Notes under the pieces: model-generated
Told to the model about the DNA's origin: nothing
Database searches by the model: none
The model's input: the letters and a program-made list of their open reading frames with translations, nothing else
Position numbers and translations under genes: made by a program
Assembly (NCBI RefSeq): GCF_001270495.1
Contig: NZ_LGUR01000230.1
Span: 1-64,000, forward strand
Direction of reading: 5' to 3'
From: Streptomyces viridochromogenes
Lineage (GTDB): Bacteria > Actinomycetota > Actinomycetes > Streptomycetales > Streptomycetaceae
Length of the DNA stretch: 64,000 bases
In this document: positions 36,716 through 46,003 of the stretch, one piece after another
Position numbering within the stretch: the stretch's first letter is position 1
Layout of the letters: the number at the start of each line of letters is the position of its first letter

Positions 36716-37745
36716 TGCCGTCGTGCTCCCCGAGGCGCGGCGGCGGGCCGTACGACGGCTGGTGCCCGGCGATCCGGAACGGGCTCCCGACCAGGCGGTG
36801 TTCGCCGGCCCGCACGACCGCGTCGGGAAACTCGACGAGTGCCTGGGGCAGCGTGCGTACGGCCGCCGCGGGGACTCCCAGCGGGCGCAGCCGGCGTTCC
36901 CAGCTCACCGCCGAGTCGGCGGCGAGCGCCTTTGTCACCGCGGCCACCACTTCCTCGCGGTGCGCCGCGCGCTCGGCCATCGTCGGGTAGCCCTCGATGC
37001 CGGCCTCGGCGGCGAAGGAGCGCCAGAAGCCGTCGTGGGTGATGAACAGCGCGAGGTGCCCCTCGGCGGTGGGGAAGAGCTGGGCGGGGACGTAGTAGGC
37101 GTGGGCGCCTCCGAGGCGGCGCGGGGCCGTGCCGTCGTTGAGCCAGGCGGCGGCGTGGTAGTTGAGCTGGGAGAGCATCACGTCGCGCAGCGACACCTCG
37201 ATCTGGCCGCCGCGTCCGGAGACGATCTGGGCCAGCAGTCCCAGTGCGGCGGCCATTCCGGCCGAGTTGTCGACCGAGGAGTAGCCGGGCAGCGAGGGCG
37301 GCCCGTCCGGATCGCCCGTCAGGGCCGCGATGCCGGTGGCGGCCTGGACGACGTAGTCGAAGGCGGGCATGTCGCCGGCGTCCATGCCCCAGCCGGTGAG
37401 GGCCACGCACACCAGGCGCTCGTTGTAGGGCTTCAGGGCCTCGTAGGTCAGGCCGAAGCGCTCGATGGCGGACGGCTTGAGGTTGACCAGCAGGGCGTGG
37501 GCGTCGCGCACCAGCTCGTGCAGGCGGTCCTGGCCGGCGGGGGCGCTCAGGTCCACTCGGACCGAGCGCTTGTTCCGGTTGAGGCTGGCGAAATAGGCGT
37601 CGGAGACCTGCCGGGACAGGTCACCGCCGGGCGGCTCGACCTTGGTGACCCGGGCGCCGAGGTCGGCGAGCAGCATGGTGGCGTACGGGCCGGCCAGGAT
37701 GTGGCCGACCTCCAGCACGCGCAGGCCGGCCAGCGGGCCGTTCAC
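36708..37745 (-). CDS. CaiB/BaiF-family CoA-transferase
   Basis: 345 residues, shorter than the usual 390-400. LRVLEVGHILAGPYATMLLADLGARV and KVEPPGGDLSRQ are hallmark N-terminal stretches. FDYVVQAATGIAALTGD holds the catalytic Asp of family III CoA-transferases. Overlaps the LLM gene by ATGA. Role: move CoA between acids, or epimerise if AMACR-like. Last gene of the six-gene operon 43306-36708. Confidence 0.87.
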   Translation of the reverse strand: MNGPLAGLRVLEVGHILAGPYATMLLADLGARVTKVEPPGGDLSRQVSDAYFASLNRNKRSVRVDLSAPAGQDRLHELVRDAHALLVNLKPSAIERFGLTYEALKPYNERLVCVALTGWGMDAGDMPAFDYVVQAATGIAALTGDPDGPPSLPGYSSVDNSAGMAAALGLLAQIVSGRGGQIEVSLRDVMLSQLNYHAAAWLNDGTAPRRLGGAHAYYVPAQLFPTAEGHLALFITHDGFWRSFAAEAGIEGYPTMAERAAHREEVVAAVTKALAADSAVSWERRLRPLGVPAAAVRTLPQALVEFPDAVVRAGEHRLVGSPFRIAGHQPSYGPPPRLGEHDGTA

Positions 37746-38698
37746 CGCAGGTCCGCCGCTATCGCGGCCACCGCGTCACGGGTGCGCAGTTTCGAGGCGA
37801 CCAGTTCGTCCCGCCCGTTCCCCAGGGGCAGCAGCCGCACCGACAGATCCGTCACCCCCGCGTCCGCGAACCGCCTGAAGCGGGCCCTGATGGCCGCCTC
37901 GTCACCCGCCGCGCACAGGTCGCCGACGTCGCGGGCGTCGCCGTACTCCAGCAGGCGCTGGTAGTTGGGGGATACCTCGGCCTCGCCGAGGATGCGGTTG
38001 GCGCGCTCGCGCGCGGCGTCGGCCTCGTGCGGTGCGCACAGACACACCGGGATGCCCGCGACGATGCGGGGTGCCGGACGGCCCGCGGTCTCGGCAGCCT
38101 TGGTGATCGTCGGGGTGACGTGCTCGGCGACCGACCGCTCGTCCGCCATCCACAGGACCGTGCCGTCGGTGTACTCCCCCGCGATGCGCAGCATCACCGG
38201 GCCCAGCGCGGCCATCAGGACCGGCAGGGGGGCGACCGGGGCGAGGGTGAGCGGGTTGTGGACGCGGAAGACGTCGTTCTCGATGTCCACCGAACCGCCC
38301 CCGGACAGCGCCGAGTTGAGCACCTCCAGGTAGGCGCGGGTGTACGCCGCGGGCTTCTCGTACGGCAGGCCCAGCATGTCGCGGACGATCCAGTGGTGGG
38401 AGGCACCGACGCCGAGCGTGAGCCGTCCGCCCGCCGCAGCCTGCGCGGACACGGCCTGACGGGCCAGCGCGATCGGGTGCTGGGCGTGGACGGGGACGAC
38501 CGCGGTGCCCAGTTCTATGCGCTCGGTGGCCTGGCCCATGAGGGCGATGGCAGTCAGGGCGTCGAAGTCGGTCGGCACCTGTGGCACCCACACGGTGTCG
38601 AAGCCGGCCTCCTCGGCCCAGCGGGCGTCGTCGACCATGCGGGCCGCCTTGTGCGCGGCGTCCCCCCGTTCGGGGCCGCTCATCACTCCGACTCGCAT
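37742..38698 (-). CDS. LLM-class (F420/FMN) oxidoreductase
   Basis: 318 residues, bacterial-luciferase-like barrel: ARWAEEAGFDTVWVPQVPTD, RIELGTAVVPVHAQHPIALA and GRLTLGVGASHHWIVRDMLG are typical of F420-dependent enzymes. Starts three bases after the mutase small subunit. Possible reduction of an enoyl or keto group with F420H2; flavin use cannot be excluded. Confidence 0.82.
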   Translation of the reverse strand: MRVGVMSGPERGDAAHKAARMVDDARWAEEAGFDTVWVPQVPTDFDALTAIALMGQATERIELGTAVVPVHAQHPIALARQAVSAQAAAGGRLTLGVGASHHWIVRDMLGLPYEKPAAYTRAYLEVLNSALSGGGSVDIENDVFRVHNPLTLAPVAPLPVLMAALGPVMLRIAGEYTDGTVLWMADERSVAEHVTPTITKAAETAGRPAPRIVAGIPVCLCAPHEADAARERANRILGEAEVSPNYQRLLEYGDARDVGDLCAAGDEAAIRARFRRFADAGVTDLSVRLLPLGNGRDELVASKLRTRDAVAAIAADLR

Positions 38699-38701
38699 CT
38701 C

Positions 38702-39115
38702 TCAGACCTCCGGGGCTGTCAGGGCGCGGATGTCCGCGACGATCGCGTCGAGCGGGGTGCCCGTGGGGTACACCCCGGCGGCCCCGGCCTCCCGCAGCCG
38801 CGCCACGTCCGAGGCCGGGATGGTGCCGCCGACCACGACGGGGATGTCGTCGCCGCCCGCGGCGCGCAGCGCGTCGACCGTGCGGCGGGTGAGGGTGAGA
38901 TGGGCGCCGGAGAGGATGGACAGGCCGACCAGGGCGACGTCCTCCTGCACGGCGGTGACGGCGATGTCGTCCACGCGGTGCCGGATGCCGGTGAACACCA
39001 CCTCGAACCCGGCGTCCCGCAGGCCGCGGGCGACCAGCTTGGCTCCCCGGTCGTGGCCGTCGAGCCCGGGCTTGGCGACAAGTACGCGTACGGGTACGGG
39101 TACGGCCGCGGTCAT
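38702..39115 (-). CDS. acyl-CoA mutase, cobalamin-binding small subunit
   Basis: 137 residues. The B12 motif DGHDRGAK (D-x-H-x-x-G, His as lower cobalt ligand), then GLSILSGAHLTLT and VVVGGTIPASD, match the C-terminal domain of methylmalonyl-CoA mutases. The ATG shares a base with the TGA of the large subunit gene (TGATG). Separate cobalamin subunits occur in archaeal-type MCM and in 2-hydroxyisobutyryl-CoA mutase. Confidence 0.9.
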   Translation of the reverse strand: MTAAVPVPVRVLVAKPGLDGHDRGAKLVARGLRDAGFEVVFTGIRHRVDDIAVTAVQEDVALVGLSILSGAHLTLTRRTVDALRAAGGDDIPVVVGGTIPASDVARLREAGAAGVYPTGTPLDAIVADIRALTAPEV

Positions 39116-40692
39116 CAGAACACCACCGGCTGCCGGAACTCGCCCCACACCGCGCGCAGGGCGTCGGCCATCTCGCCGACGGTGCAGTAGGCGCCCGCGC
39201 AGGCGACGAGCGGGTCCATCAGGTTGGTGTCTCCTTCGGCGGCCCGCCGCAGGTCGTCGAGGCGGGCGCGCACCTCGGCTGCGCTGCGCTCGGCCTTGAC
39301 CCGTGCGAGCCGCTTGAGCTGGCGCTCGCGGCCCTCGGCGTCGAGTTCGTAGGTGGCGAGGTCGGGCGGGGGCTCGTCCACCGTGAACCGGTTGACGCCG
39401 ACGACCGGCCGCTCTCCGGAGGCGGTCTCCTGGTGCAGCCGCCACGCCTCGTCGGCGATGAGTCCCTGGAGGTAGCCGTCCTCGATGCAGCGCACCATGC
39501 CGCCGTGCGCCTCCAGGTCGGCCATGATCTCGACGATCCGCTCCTCGGTGGCGTCGGTGAGGGCCTCCACGAAGTACGAGCCGCCCAGCGGGTCGGCGAC
39601 CTTCGTCACGCCCGTCTCGTGCGCGAGGACCTGCTGGGTGCGCAGGGCGAGTGTGGCCGACTCCTCGCTCGGCAGGGCGAACGGCTCGTCCCAGGCGGCG
39701 GTGAACATCGACTGCACGCCGCCGAGCACGGAGGCGAGCGCTTCGTAGGCGACGCGCACGGTGTTGTTGCGGGCCTGCGGTGCGTAGAGGGAGGCTCCGC
39801 CGGCCACGACGCCGAAGCGGAACATGCACGCCTTGTCGGTGGTCGCGCCGAACCGCTCGCGCACGATGGTCGCCCAGCGCCTGCGTCCCGCACGGTACTT
39901 GGCGACCTCCTCGAAGAAGTCGCCGTGCGTATAGAAGAAGAAGGAGATCTGCGGGGCGAACTGGTCGATGGTCATCCGGCCGCGTTCGAGCACCGTCTCG
40001 CAGTAGGTGACCCCGTCGGCGAGGGTGAACGCCATCTCCTGTACGGCGTTGGCGCCCGCGTCGCGGAAGTGCGCCCCCGCGACGGAGATCGCGTTGAAGC
40101 GGGGCACCTGCGCGGCGCAGAACTCGATGGTGTCCGCGATGAGCCTCAGCGAGGGTTCCGGGGGCCAGATCCAGGTGCCGCGCGAGGCGTATTCCTTGAG
40201 GATGTCGTTCTGGATGGTGCCGGTGAGCTTCGCCCGGGGGATGCCGCGCTTCTCGGCGGCGGCGACGTAGAAGGCGAGCAGGATCGCCGCCGTGCCGTTG
40301 ATGGTGAAGCTGGTGCTGATCCGGTCCAGCGGAAGGGTGTCGAAGAGGATCTCGGCGTCGGCGAGGGTGTCCAGCGCGACCCCGACCCGGCCGACCTCGT
40401 CGGCGTACTCCGGGTCGTCGGAGTCGTAGCCGCACTGGGTGGGCAGATCGAGCGCCACCGACAGGCCCGTGCCGCCCTGGTCGAGGAGGTAGCGGTAGCG
40501 GCGGTTGGACTCCTCGGCGGTGCCGAAACCGGAGTACTGGCGCAGGGTCCAGATGCGGCCCCGGTAGCCGGTGGGGTAGTTGCCGCGCGTGAAGGGGAAC
40601 GTGCCCGGGTCGGGGGGTTCGGCGCGGCGGTCCGCGGGGCCGTACACCGGGTTGAGTGGGATGCCGGAGGCAGTGCGGAAGTCCTGGGTCAT
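39115..40692 (-). CDS. methylmalonyl-CoA-mutase-like large subunit
   Basis: 525 residues, coenzyme-binding barrel only. [16 protein letters not shown] keeps the Tyr (Tyr53) of true MCM; 2-hydroxyisobutyryl-CoA mutase has Ile here. Arg183 ([11 protein letters not shown]) and His208 (GAHFRDAG) are kept. However the residue before that His is Ala207, where MCM has Tyr243 (GYHMQEAG), and Trp176 replaces Phe. This should widen the acyl pocket, so the substrate may be larger than methylmalonyl-CoA. Overlaps the ligase gene by ATGA. Role: carbon-skeleton rearrangement of a branched acyl-CoA. Confidence 0.88.
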   Translation of the reverse strand: MTQDFRTASGIPLNPVYGPADRRAEPPDPGTFPFTRGNYPTGYRGRIWTLRQYSGFGTAEESNRRYRYLLDQGGTGLSVALDLPTQCGYDSDDPEYADEVGRVGVALDTLADAEILFDTLPLDRISTSFTINGTAAILLAFYVAAAEKRGIPRAKLTGTIQNDILKEYASRGTWIWPPEPSLRLIADTIEFCAAQVPRFNAISVAGAHFRDAGANAVQEMAFTLADGVTYCETVLERGRMTIDQFAPQISFFFYTHGDFFEEVAKYRAGRRRWATIVRERFGATTDKACMFRFGVVAGGASLYAPQARNNTVRVAYEALASVLGGVQSMFTAAWDEPFALPSEESATLALRTQQVLAHETGVTKVADPLGGSYFVEALTDATEERIVEIMADLEAHGGMVRCIEDGYLQGLIADEAWRLHQETASGERPVVGVNRFTVDEPPPDLATYELDAEGRERQLKRLARVKAERSAAEVRARLDDLRRAAEGDTNLMDPLVACAGAYCTVGEMADALRAVWGEFRQPVVF

Positions 40693-42131
40693 GACAGCTG
40701 GTCCTTCATCACCTTTCCGGTGGCGTTCAGCGGCAGTTCCGTGCGGAACTCGACGTGGCGGGGCACCTTGAAGCCGGCCATCCGCTCGCGCGCCCAGGCG
40801 ATCAGCTCGGCCTCCGTGATCCCGGCGAATTCGGTGCGCGGGACGACGAAGGCCTTGCCGACCTGGCCGAGCCGCTCGTCGGGCACGCCGATGACGGCGG
40901 CCTGGGCGACCGCCGGGTGCCTCAGCAGGAAGCCCTCGATCTCGGCGGGGTAGGCGTTGAAGCCTCCGACGACGAACATGTCCTTCTTGCGGCCGACGAT
41001 CCGCAGCCGGCCCTCGGCGTCCAGTTCGCCGAGGTCGCCCGTGTGCAGCCAGCCGTCGTCGTCGACGACCTCGGCGGTGGCCTCGGGGTCGTCGAGGTAG
41101 CCGCGCATGACGGAGTAGCCGCGCACGAGCACCTCCTGGTCCTCGGCGACACGCACCTCGAAGCCCTCGCACGGTTTGCCCACGGTCGTGGCGACGGCCT
41201 CGTAGGGGTCGCCGGGCCGGGACGCGGTGACGGTGCCTGCCTCGGTGAGGCCGTAGCCGGTCATGAGGTGCGTGAACGGCAGTTCGGTGGTGATGCGCCG
41301 GACCAGCTCGACCGGGATGTCCGCCGCACCGGTCACCGCGACCCGCAGGGAGGACAGGTCGCGGCCCGCGCCGGCCTCCAGCAAAGAGTGGTACAGGGTC
41401 GGCGGTCCCGGCAGGACGGTCACCCGCTCCTTCTCCACGAGGTCCAGTACCCGGTCCACGTCGAAGACGGCCACCGGGAGGACGGTCGCGCCCCGGATCA
41501 TCGACGCGACCAGGCCCGCCTTGTAGCCGAAGATGTGGAAGAACGGGTTGACGATCAGGTACCGGTCGCCCTGCCGGAGCTGGGCGAGGTCGCACCACTC
41601 GGCGTACAGGCGCAGGGTTTGGCCGTGCGTAGTCATCACGCCCTTGGGGCGGCCCGTCGTGCCGGAAGTGAAGACGATGTCGGCCACGTCGTGCTCGTCG
41701 ACCTTGGGGTCCAGCGGGTCGCCGGAGTCGAGGAAGCAGGAGGTCTTCAGGTCGATGACGGGGACGCCGGGCGGGCCGGTGAACTCCCGGTCCAGGAAGC
41801 CGTTCTGGACGAGCAGCGCCTTGGCACCGCTGCGTACGACGATGTCGTGGGCCTCCTCGTCGAGGAAGCGGGTGTTCACCGGCACCAGCACCCCGCCGGC
41901 CGTGAGCAGGCCGAACGCGGCGACGATCCACTCGGCCGAGTTGGGCGCCCACAGCGCCACCCGGTCGCCCGGGCCGACGCCCGCCGAGGCGAACGCCCCG
42001 GCGGTGCGGCGGACCCGGTCGGCCAGCTCGGTGAAGGTCAGGCGCAGTTCGCCGTCCACGACCGCCTCGGCGTCGCCGAACCGGTCGGCCGTGCTCAGCA
42101 CCAGCTCGGGGATGGTACGGGCGGTGGTCAT
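40689..42131 (-). CDS. acyl-CoA synthetase, FadD3-like
   Basis: 480 residues. IVFTSGTTGRPKGVMTTHGQ, GYGLTEAGT, DGWLHTGDLGEL and the C-terminal Lys in NATGKVMKDQL are intact. The stretch YLIVNPFFHIFGYKAGLVAS followed by VTVLPGPPTLYHSLLE closely resembles FadD3, which activates the HIP steroid ring remnant in mycobacteria. That similarity is from memory of the family and needs an alignment. ATGA overlaps on both sides tie it to the amidohydrolase and the mutase. Confidence 0.87.
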   Translation of the reverse strand: MTTARTIPELVLSTADRFGDAEAVVDGELRLTFTELADRVRRTAGAFASAGVGPGDRVALWAPNSAEWIVAAFGLLTAGGVLVPVNTRFLDEEAHDIVVRSGAKALLVQNGFLDREFTGPPGVPVIDLKTSCFLDSGDPLDPKVDEHDVADIVFTSGTTGRPKGVMTTHGQTLRLYAEWCDLAQLRQGDRYLIVNPFFHIFGYKAGLVASMIRGATVLPVAVFDVDRVLDLVEKERVTVLPGPPTLYHSLLEAGAGRDLSSLRVAVTGAADIPVELVRRITTELPFTHLMTGYGLTEAGTVTASRPGDPYEAVATTVGKPCEGFEVRVAEDQEVLVRGYSVMRGYLDDPEATAEVVDDDGWLHTGDLGELDAEGRLRIVGRKKDMFVVGGFNAYPAEIEGFLLRHPAVAQAAVIGVPDERLGQVGKAFVVPRTEFAGITEAELIAWARERMAGFKVPRHVEFRTELPLNATGKVMKDQLS

Positions 42132-43306
42132 GCGTCGATCAGCCGGGCCAGATTGCCGCCCATGACCTTGGCCTTGTCCTCCTCGGACAGCTTCGGGAGG
42201 TGGTCGACGTAGGTGACGGGGTCGGCGAGCCCCTCGGGGTGGGGGTAGTCGGAGCCGAACAGGACGCGCTCGATACCGATGAGGTTTCCGAGCTCGGCCA
42301 TGTCCTCCTCCCAGAACGGGCTGATGTGGATGTGCCGCTTGAAGACGTCCACCGGGTTCTCCCGGAACTCGTGGGGCATCTTCTTGTGGACGTCGGCGAG
42401 TCGGCTGAGCAGCGGTTCCACCCACGAGGCTCCGTTCTCGATGACGGCGACCTTCAGCTCGGGGAAGCGGGACAGCGCGCCGTGGCAGATCAGCGAGGAG
42501 ACGGCGTCCTCGATCGGCCGCCACTCGTTGACCTGCCGGAAGGCGTTGGGTTTGAAGGGCAGGAACTCGCGCCGCTGGCCCTCCCAGTCGTTGGCGTAGT
42601 TGGAGTAGCCGCTGTCGGAGGAGTGCAGGGCGACCAGGACGCCGGTCTCCACCACCCGCTTCCAGAACGGGTCGAACTCGGGCAGCGCGAAGGACCGGGT
42701 GCCGCCGAAGCCGGGGACCGGCGCCGGACGGATGAGAATGGCGCGGGCGCCCCGCTCCACGACCCAGTTCAGCTCCTCGATCGCCTTCTCGACGATCGGC
42801 AGGGTGATGACGGGGACGGTGAAGATGCGGTCCTTGTAGGTGAAGCCCCAGGTGTCGTGCAGCCACTGGTTGAGGGAGTGGACGACGACGTGGATCAGTT
42901 CCGGGTCGTCCTTCATCCGCTCCTCGATGAGGCTCGCCAGCGTCGGGAACATCAGGCTGCGCTGGATGCCGAGCTCGTCCATCAGCTGAAGACGCGGCGC
43001 CGGTTCGCGGAAGGCCGGGATGGACCGCATGGGCTCCCCGAAGATCTCCCGGCGGGTCTTGCCGTCGGGGTTGCCGACCCGGAAGTACTCCTCCATGGCA
43101 CCGGGGCGGGCGACGACTTCGAAGGTCGGATTCGGGATGTACTCGCTGATCTGCCCGCGTATCGCGATCTTGGTACGGCCGCCGACGTTCACGTACTGGA
43201 TGGCGCCCTCGTACTCCTTGGGGAGGTACTTGGTGAGCGCTTCCTGGGTCTCGTAGAGGTGGTTGTCCGCGTCGAAGAGCGGATACGCGAGTGCACGAGA
43301 GGGCAT
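42128..43306 (-). CDS. amidohydrolase (PF04909 type)
   Basis: 392 residues from ATG 43306 with a strong GGAGGA five bases upstream. YPLFDADNHLYET at the start (D-x-x-H-x-x-E form), LVALHSSDSGY, and VLFGSDYPHPEG near the end form the metal site. This subgroup is common in mycobacteria next to acyl-CoA genes. First gene of the operon; directly followed by a ligase and a mutase, so its product is probably an acid to be activated. Promoter operator at 43326-43346. Confidence 0.87.
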   Translation of the reverse strand: MPSRALAYPLFDADNHLYETQEALTKYLPKEYEGAIQYVNVGGRTKIAIRGQISEYIPNPTFEVVARPGAMEEYFRVGNPDGKTRREIFGEPMRSIPAFREPAPRLQLMDELGIQRSLMFPTLASLIEERMKDDPELIHVVVHSLNQWLHDTWGFTYKDRIFTVPVITLPIVEKAIEELNWVVERGARAILIRPAPVPGFGGTRSFALPEFDPFWKRVVETGVLVALHSSDSGYSNYANDWEGQRREFLPFKPNAFRQVNEWRPIEDAVSSLICHGALSRFPELKVAVIENGASWVEPLLSRLADVHKKMPHEFRENPVDVFKRHIHISPFWEEDMAELGNLIGIERVLFGSDYPHPEGLADPVTYVDHLPKLSEEDKAKVMGGNLARLIDA

Positions 43307-43317
43307 GAGATCCTCCT

Positions 43318-44904
43318 TCACCGATTGCGAGAATCGTATTCTCGCATTGAGGGAGTGGCAATGTGCTTGCGAAGGACGAACTTCTTCACCTTGCCGCTCG
43401 GGGTGCGCGGGAAGTCCTCGACCTTGTGCACGACTTCGGGCCACTTCTGACGGGCCAGCCCCGCCCGGCCGAAGTGCAGGCGCACCTCGGCGAGGCTCGG
43501 GGCCGACCAACCGGGCAGCATGCGCAGGACGGCGGCGGCCCGCTCCCCCAGGCGCGGGTCCGGCACGGCCACCACGGCCGCCTCCGCCACACCGTCCAGC
43601 CCCAGCAGGACCTCCTCGACCTCCAGGGCGCTGATGTTCTCCCCGCCCCGGATGATGACGTCGGCCTTGCGGTCGGTGACGGTCAGCCAGCCGTCGGCGT
43701 CGAGCACGCCTATGTCGCCGGTGCGGTACCAGCCGTCGGCATCGAAGGCGGCGGCGGTGAGCTCCGGGTCGGTGTAGCCGAGGCAGAGGTCGGGGCCGCG
43801 GGTGAGGATCTCGCCGTCCTCGGCGAGCCGGACCTCCGCGCCGGGCAGCGCGAGCCCGTCGGTGTGCAGACGCTTGCCGGCAGGGCCGTCGTACGGAGTA
43901 CAGGTCACCGAGGGATGCTCGGTGGAGCCGTAGGCGCGGAAGACGGTGATGCCGAGTGTCTCCAGCCGGGTCGTCACGACGGAGGCGATGGATGCACCTC
44001 CGAGTCCGGCGTACTTCAGACGCGCGATGTGCTCCTCGGTGCAGTCGGGATGGTCGAGCAGGCTGGTCATGTAGTACGTCGCCCCGCCGCCGACGGTGAG
44101 CCCCTCGTCCCGCATGAGGGCGAGCGCCCGGGCCGGGTCCCAGGAGTCGCCGAGATTGACCGGGGTGCCGTCGAGGACCGGGATGAGAAACGCGTTGATC
44201 ATGCCGATGAAGTGGCCGACCGGTGCGACCGTGAACTGCCGCCCTCGGTCCGGGGGATAGCTCGCGGCCAGCTGCCGGGTTTCATAGCCGAGGGTGCGGT
44301 GGCTGTGGATGACACCCTTGGGGTCGCGGGTGGTGCCGGAGGTGAAAGCGATGAGGGCGGGGGCGTCCGGGTCCACCGGCAGGACGCCGGCCAGCGGCTC
44401 GTCGGCGAGCAGCTCGTCGAAGTCCCGCCCGACGACACCGACGACCGGCACCTCCGCACACAGGTCCGGACGGAACTCCGTCCGCCCGAAGCGCCCGGCG
44501 GCGAAGAACGCCTTCGGTCGGGTGGCCTCGACGATGTAGCGGACCTCCTTGGGCCCGTAGAAGTGGACCACCGGGACGACGACGGCACCGAGGAAGGCCG
44601 CGGCCCAGAACACGGCGGCCGCTTCCATCCAGTTGGGGAGCTGCATGACCAGCACGTCACCCGGGTCGACGCCACGCGCCCGCAGGCCGGCGGCCAGCCG
44701 CCGCGCCGTCCGCTCCACGTCGGCGAACGTCCCTCTCCAGGGCCGAACTTGGGAGTGCACGCGGAACTCCACGTCCCCGGACTTGCCCAGCCCGTGCGCC
44801 AGCATCTCGCCCAGGGTCTCGCTGGTCCACCAGCCCTCGGACTCGTAGCGCGCCACGAGCCCGGGCGGAATTGACCGCAGGGCGCCGGGGGGAATCGTCG
44901 CCAT
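43318..44904 (-). CDS. acyl-CoA synthetase (AMP-forming)
   Basis: 528 residues from ATG 44904 (MATIPPGALRSIPPGLVARY), GGAGGAG upstream. LIAFTSGTTRDPKGVIHSHR, AYGSTEHPS, DGWYRTGDIGVL, RKADVIIRGGENISALEVEE and the C-terminal Lys of TPSGKVKKFVL are present. The N-terminal SEGWWTSETLGEML resembles cyclohexanecarboxylate/long-chain ligases. Alone on its transcript; its last nine residues (MREYDSRNR) are encoded by the operator of the next operon. Confidence 0.88.
   Translation of the reverse strand: MATIPPGALRSIPPGLVARYESEGWWTSETLGEMLAHGLGKSGDVEFRVHSQVRPWRGTFADVERTARRLAAGLRARGVDPGDVLVMQLPNWMEAAAVFWAAAFLGAVVVPVVHFYGPKEVRYIVEATRPKAFFAAGRFGRTEFRPDLCAEVPVVGVVGRDFDELLADEPLAGVLPVDPDAPALIAFTSGTTRDPKGVIHSHRTLGYETRQLAASYPPDRGRQFTVAPVGHFIGMINAFLIPVLDGTPVNLGDSWDPARALALMRDEGLTVGGGATYYMTSLLDHPDCTEEHIARLKYAGLGGASIASVVTTRLETLGITVFRAYGSTEHPSVTCTPYDGPAGKRLHTDGLALPGAEVRLAEDGEILTRGPDLCLGYTDPELTAAAFDADGWYRTGDIGVLDADGWLTVTDRKADVIIRGGENISALEVEEVLLGLDGVAEAAVVAVPDPRLGERAAAVLRMLPGWSAPSLAEVRLHFGRAGLARQKWPEVVHKVEDFPRTPSGKVKKFVLRKHIATPSMREYDSRNR
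43326..43346. promoter_or_regulatory. perfect 21-bp operator inside a coding end
   Basis: Arms TGCGAGAAT (43326-43334) and ATTCTCGCA (43338-43346) around CGT. It contains the consensus CGAGAA-N5-TTCTCG. It encodes part of the last codons of the upstream ligase and lies 20 bp before the amidohydrolase start. Confidence 0.8.
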
Positions 44905-44926
44905 GACAGATACTCCTCCCTCGTTT

Positions 44927-44953
44927 GGAGAATTGCACTCTCCCATAGGGAGA
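44927..44953. promoter_or_regulatory. two inverted repeats between ligase and reductase genes
   Basis: GGAGAA-N5-CTCTCC (44927-44943, one arm mismatch) overlaps TCTCCC-ATA-GGGAGA (44939-44953, perfect). Centres are 11 bp apart. Serves the leftward ligase and the rightward reductase operon. Confidence 0.6.
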
Positions 44954-44968
44954 AGGTAAGTTCCATAC

Positions 44969-45961
44969 ATGGCACGGGACCATGGCTTCCATCCGGTGCG
45001 GATCACCCGGGTCGTCGACGAGACACCGGACACCCGCACCTTCGCCCTCGACGCGCGCTTCCCCTACCGGGCCGGGCAGTTCCTGACCTTCAAGGTGTGC
45101 GGGACGCTGCGGAGCTACTCGATGTCGTCCTCACCCGACACGGACACCGAGGTGTGTGTCACGGTCAAGCGGGTGCCGGGCGGGCTGGTCTCCGGCTGGA
45201 TGCACGAGCGGCTGAGGCCCGGTGACACGCTGGAGGCCACCCTGCCCGGCGGTTCGTTCTGCCTGCGCGGGGACGTCGCCGACCGGCCGCTCGTCGCGTA
45301 CGCCGGCGGAAGCGGCATCACTCCGGTGTTCTCCCTGGTCAAAAGCGCGCTGGCCACGACGCGCCGCAGCGTCAGCCTGCTGACCGCCCATCAGAACACC
45401 GACGCCGCCATCTTCCGCGAGGCACTGGACACGCTCGCCGCGCGCCACCCCGGCCGGCTCACCGTCCGGCACCACCTGGACGACCGGGACGGACTGGTCA
45501 CGGCCGAGACGATAGGGACACTCGCCGATTCCGACGCGGACCACTACCTCTGCGGGCCGGAGCCGTTCATGGCATTGGTGGAGGACACCCTGAAGAGCCA
45601 CCGGGTGGCCCCCGAGCATCTCTTTGTCGAGCGGTTCACCCCGGCGGCACCGGAAAAGGCGCCCGCCACTCCGCCCGAGCCCGTCGCGGGCACCGTCACC
45701 GTCGACCTGCGGGGCGAGCGCCGTACCGTGCCGCAGCGACCGGGCGAGACCCTGCTCCAGAGCGCCCGCCGGGCCGGTTTCACGCCGCCGTTCTCCTGCG
45801 AATCCGGGGACTGCGCCACCTGCATGGCCCGGCTGACCGCCGGCGAGGCCAAGATGCGGGTGAACAACGCCCTGGACCCCGACGAGGTCGCCGAGGGCTA
45901 CGTGCTCACCTGCCAGGCCGAGCCGACGACCACGGACGTGACCGTGGTGTACGAGGACTGA
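44969..45961 (+). CDS. oxygenase reductase with FAD, NAD and 2Fe-2S domains
   Basis: 330 residues. FAD-binding SYSMSSSPD after the Arg of TLRSYS, NAD-binding VAYAGGSGITPVFSLVKSAL and CGPEPFMALVED, then a C-terminal plant-type ferredoxin domain (FSCESGDCATC and a later Cys in VLTCQAEP). This is the domain order of KshB, PaaE and similar reductases. It probably passes electrons to the Rieske oxygenase at 50787, which has no reductase of its own nearby. First gene of a three-gene operon. Confidence 0.9.
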   Translation: MARDHGFHPVRITRVVDETPDTRTFALDARFPYRAGQFLTFKVCGTLRSYSMSSSPDTDTEVCVTVKRVPGGLVSGWMHERLRPGDTLEATLPGGSFCLRGDVADRPLVAYAGGSGITPVFSLVKSALATTRRSVSLLTAHQNTDAAIFREALDTLAARHPGRLTVRHHLDDRDGLVTAETIGTLADSDADHYLCGPEPFMALVEDTLKSHRVAPEHLFVERFTPAAPEKAPATPPEPVAGTVTVDLRGERRTVPQRPGETLLQSARRAGFTPPFSCESGDCATCMARLTAGEAKMRVNNALDPDEVAEGYVLTCQAEPTTTDVTVVYED

Positions 45962-46003
45962 CCCGGCAGCATCCGCACCCGCCCGACGACCGGAAGGCCG
46001 CGC

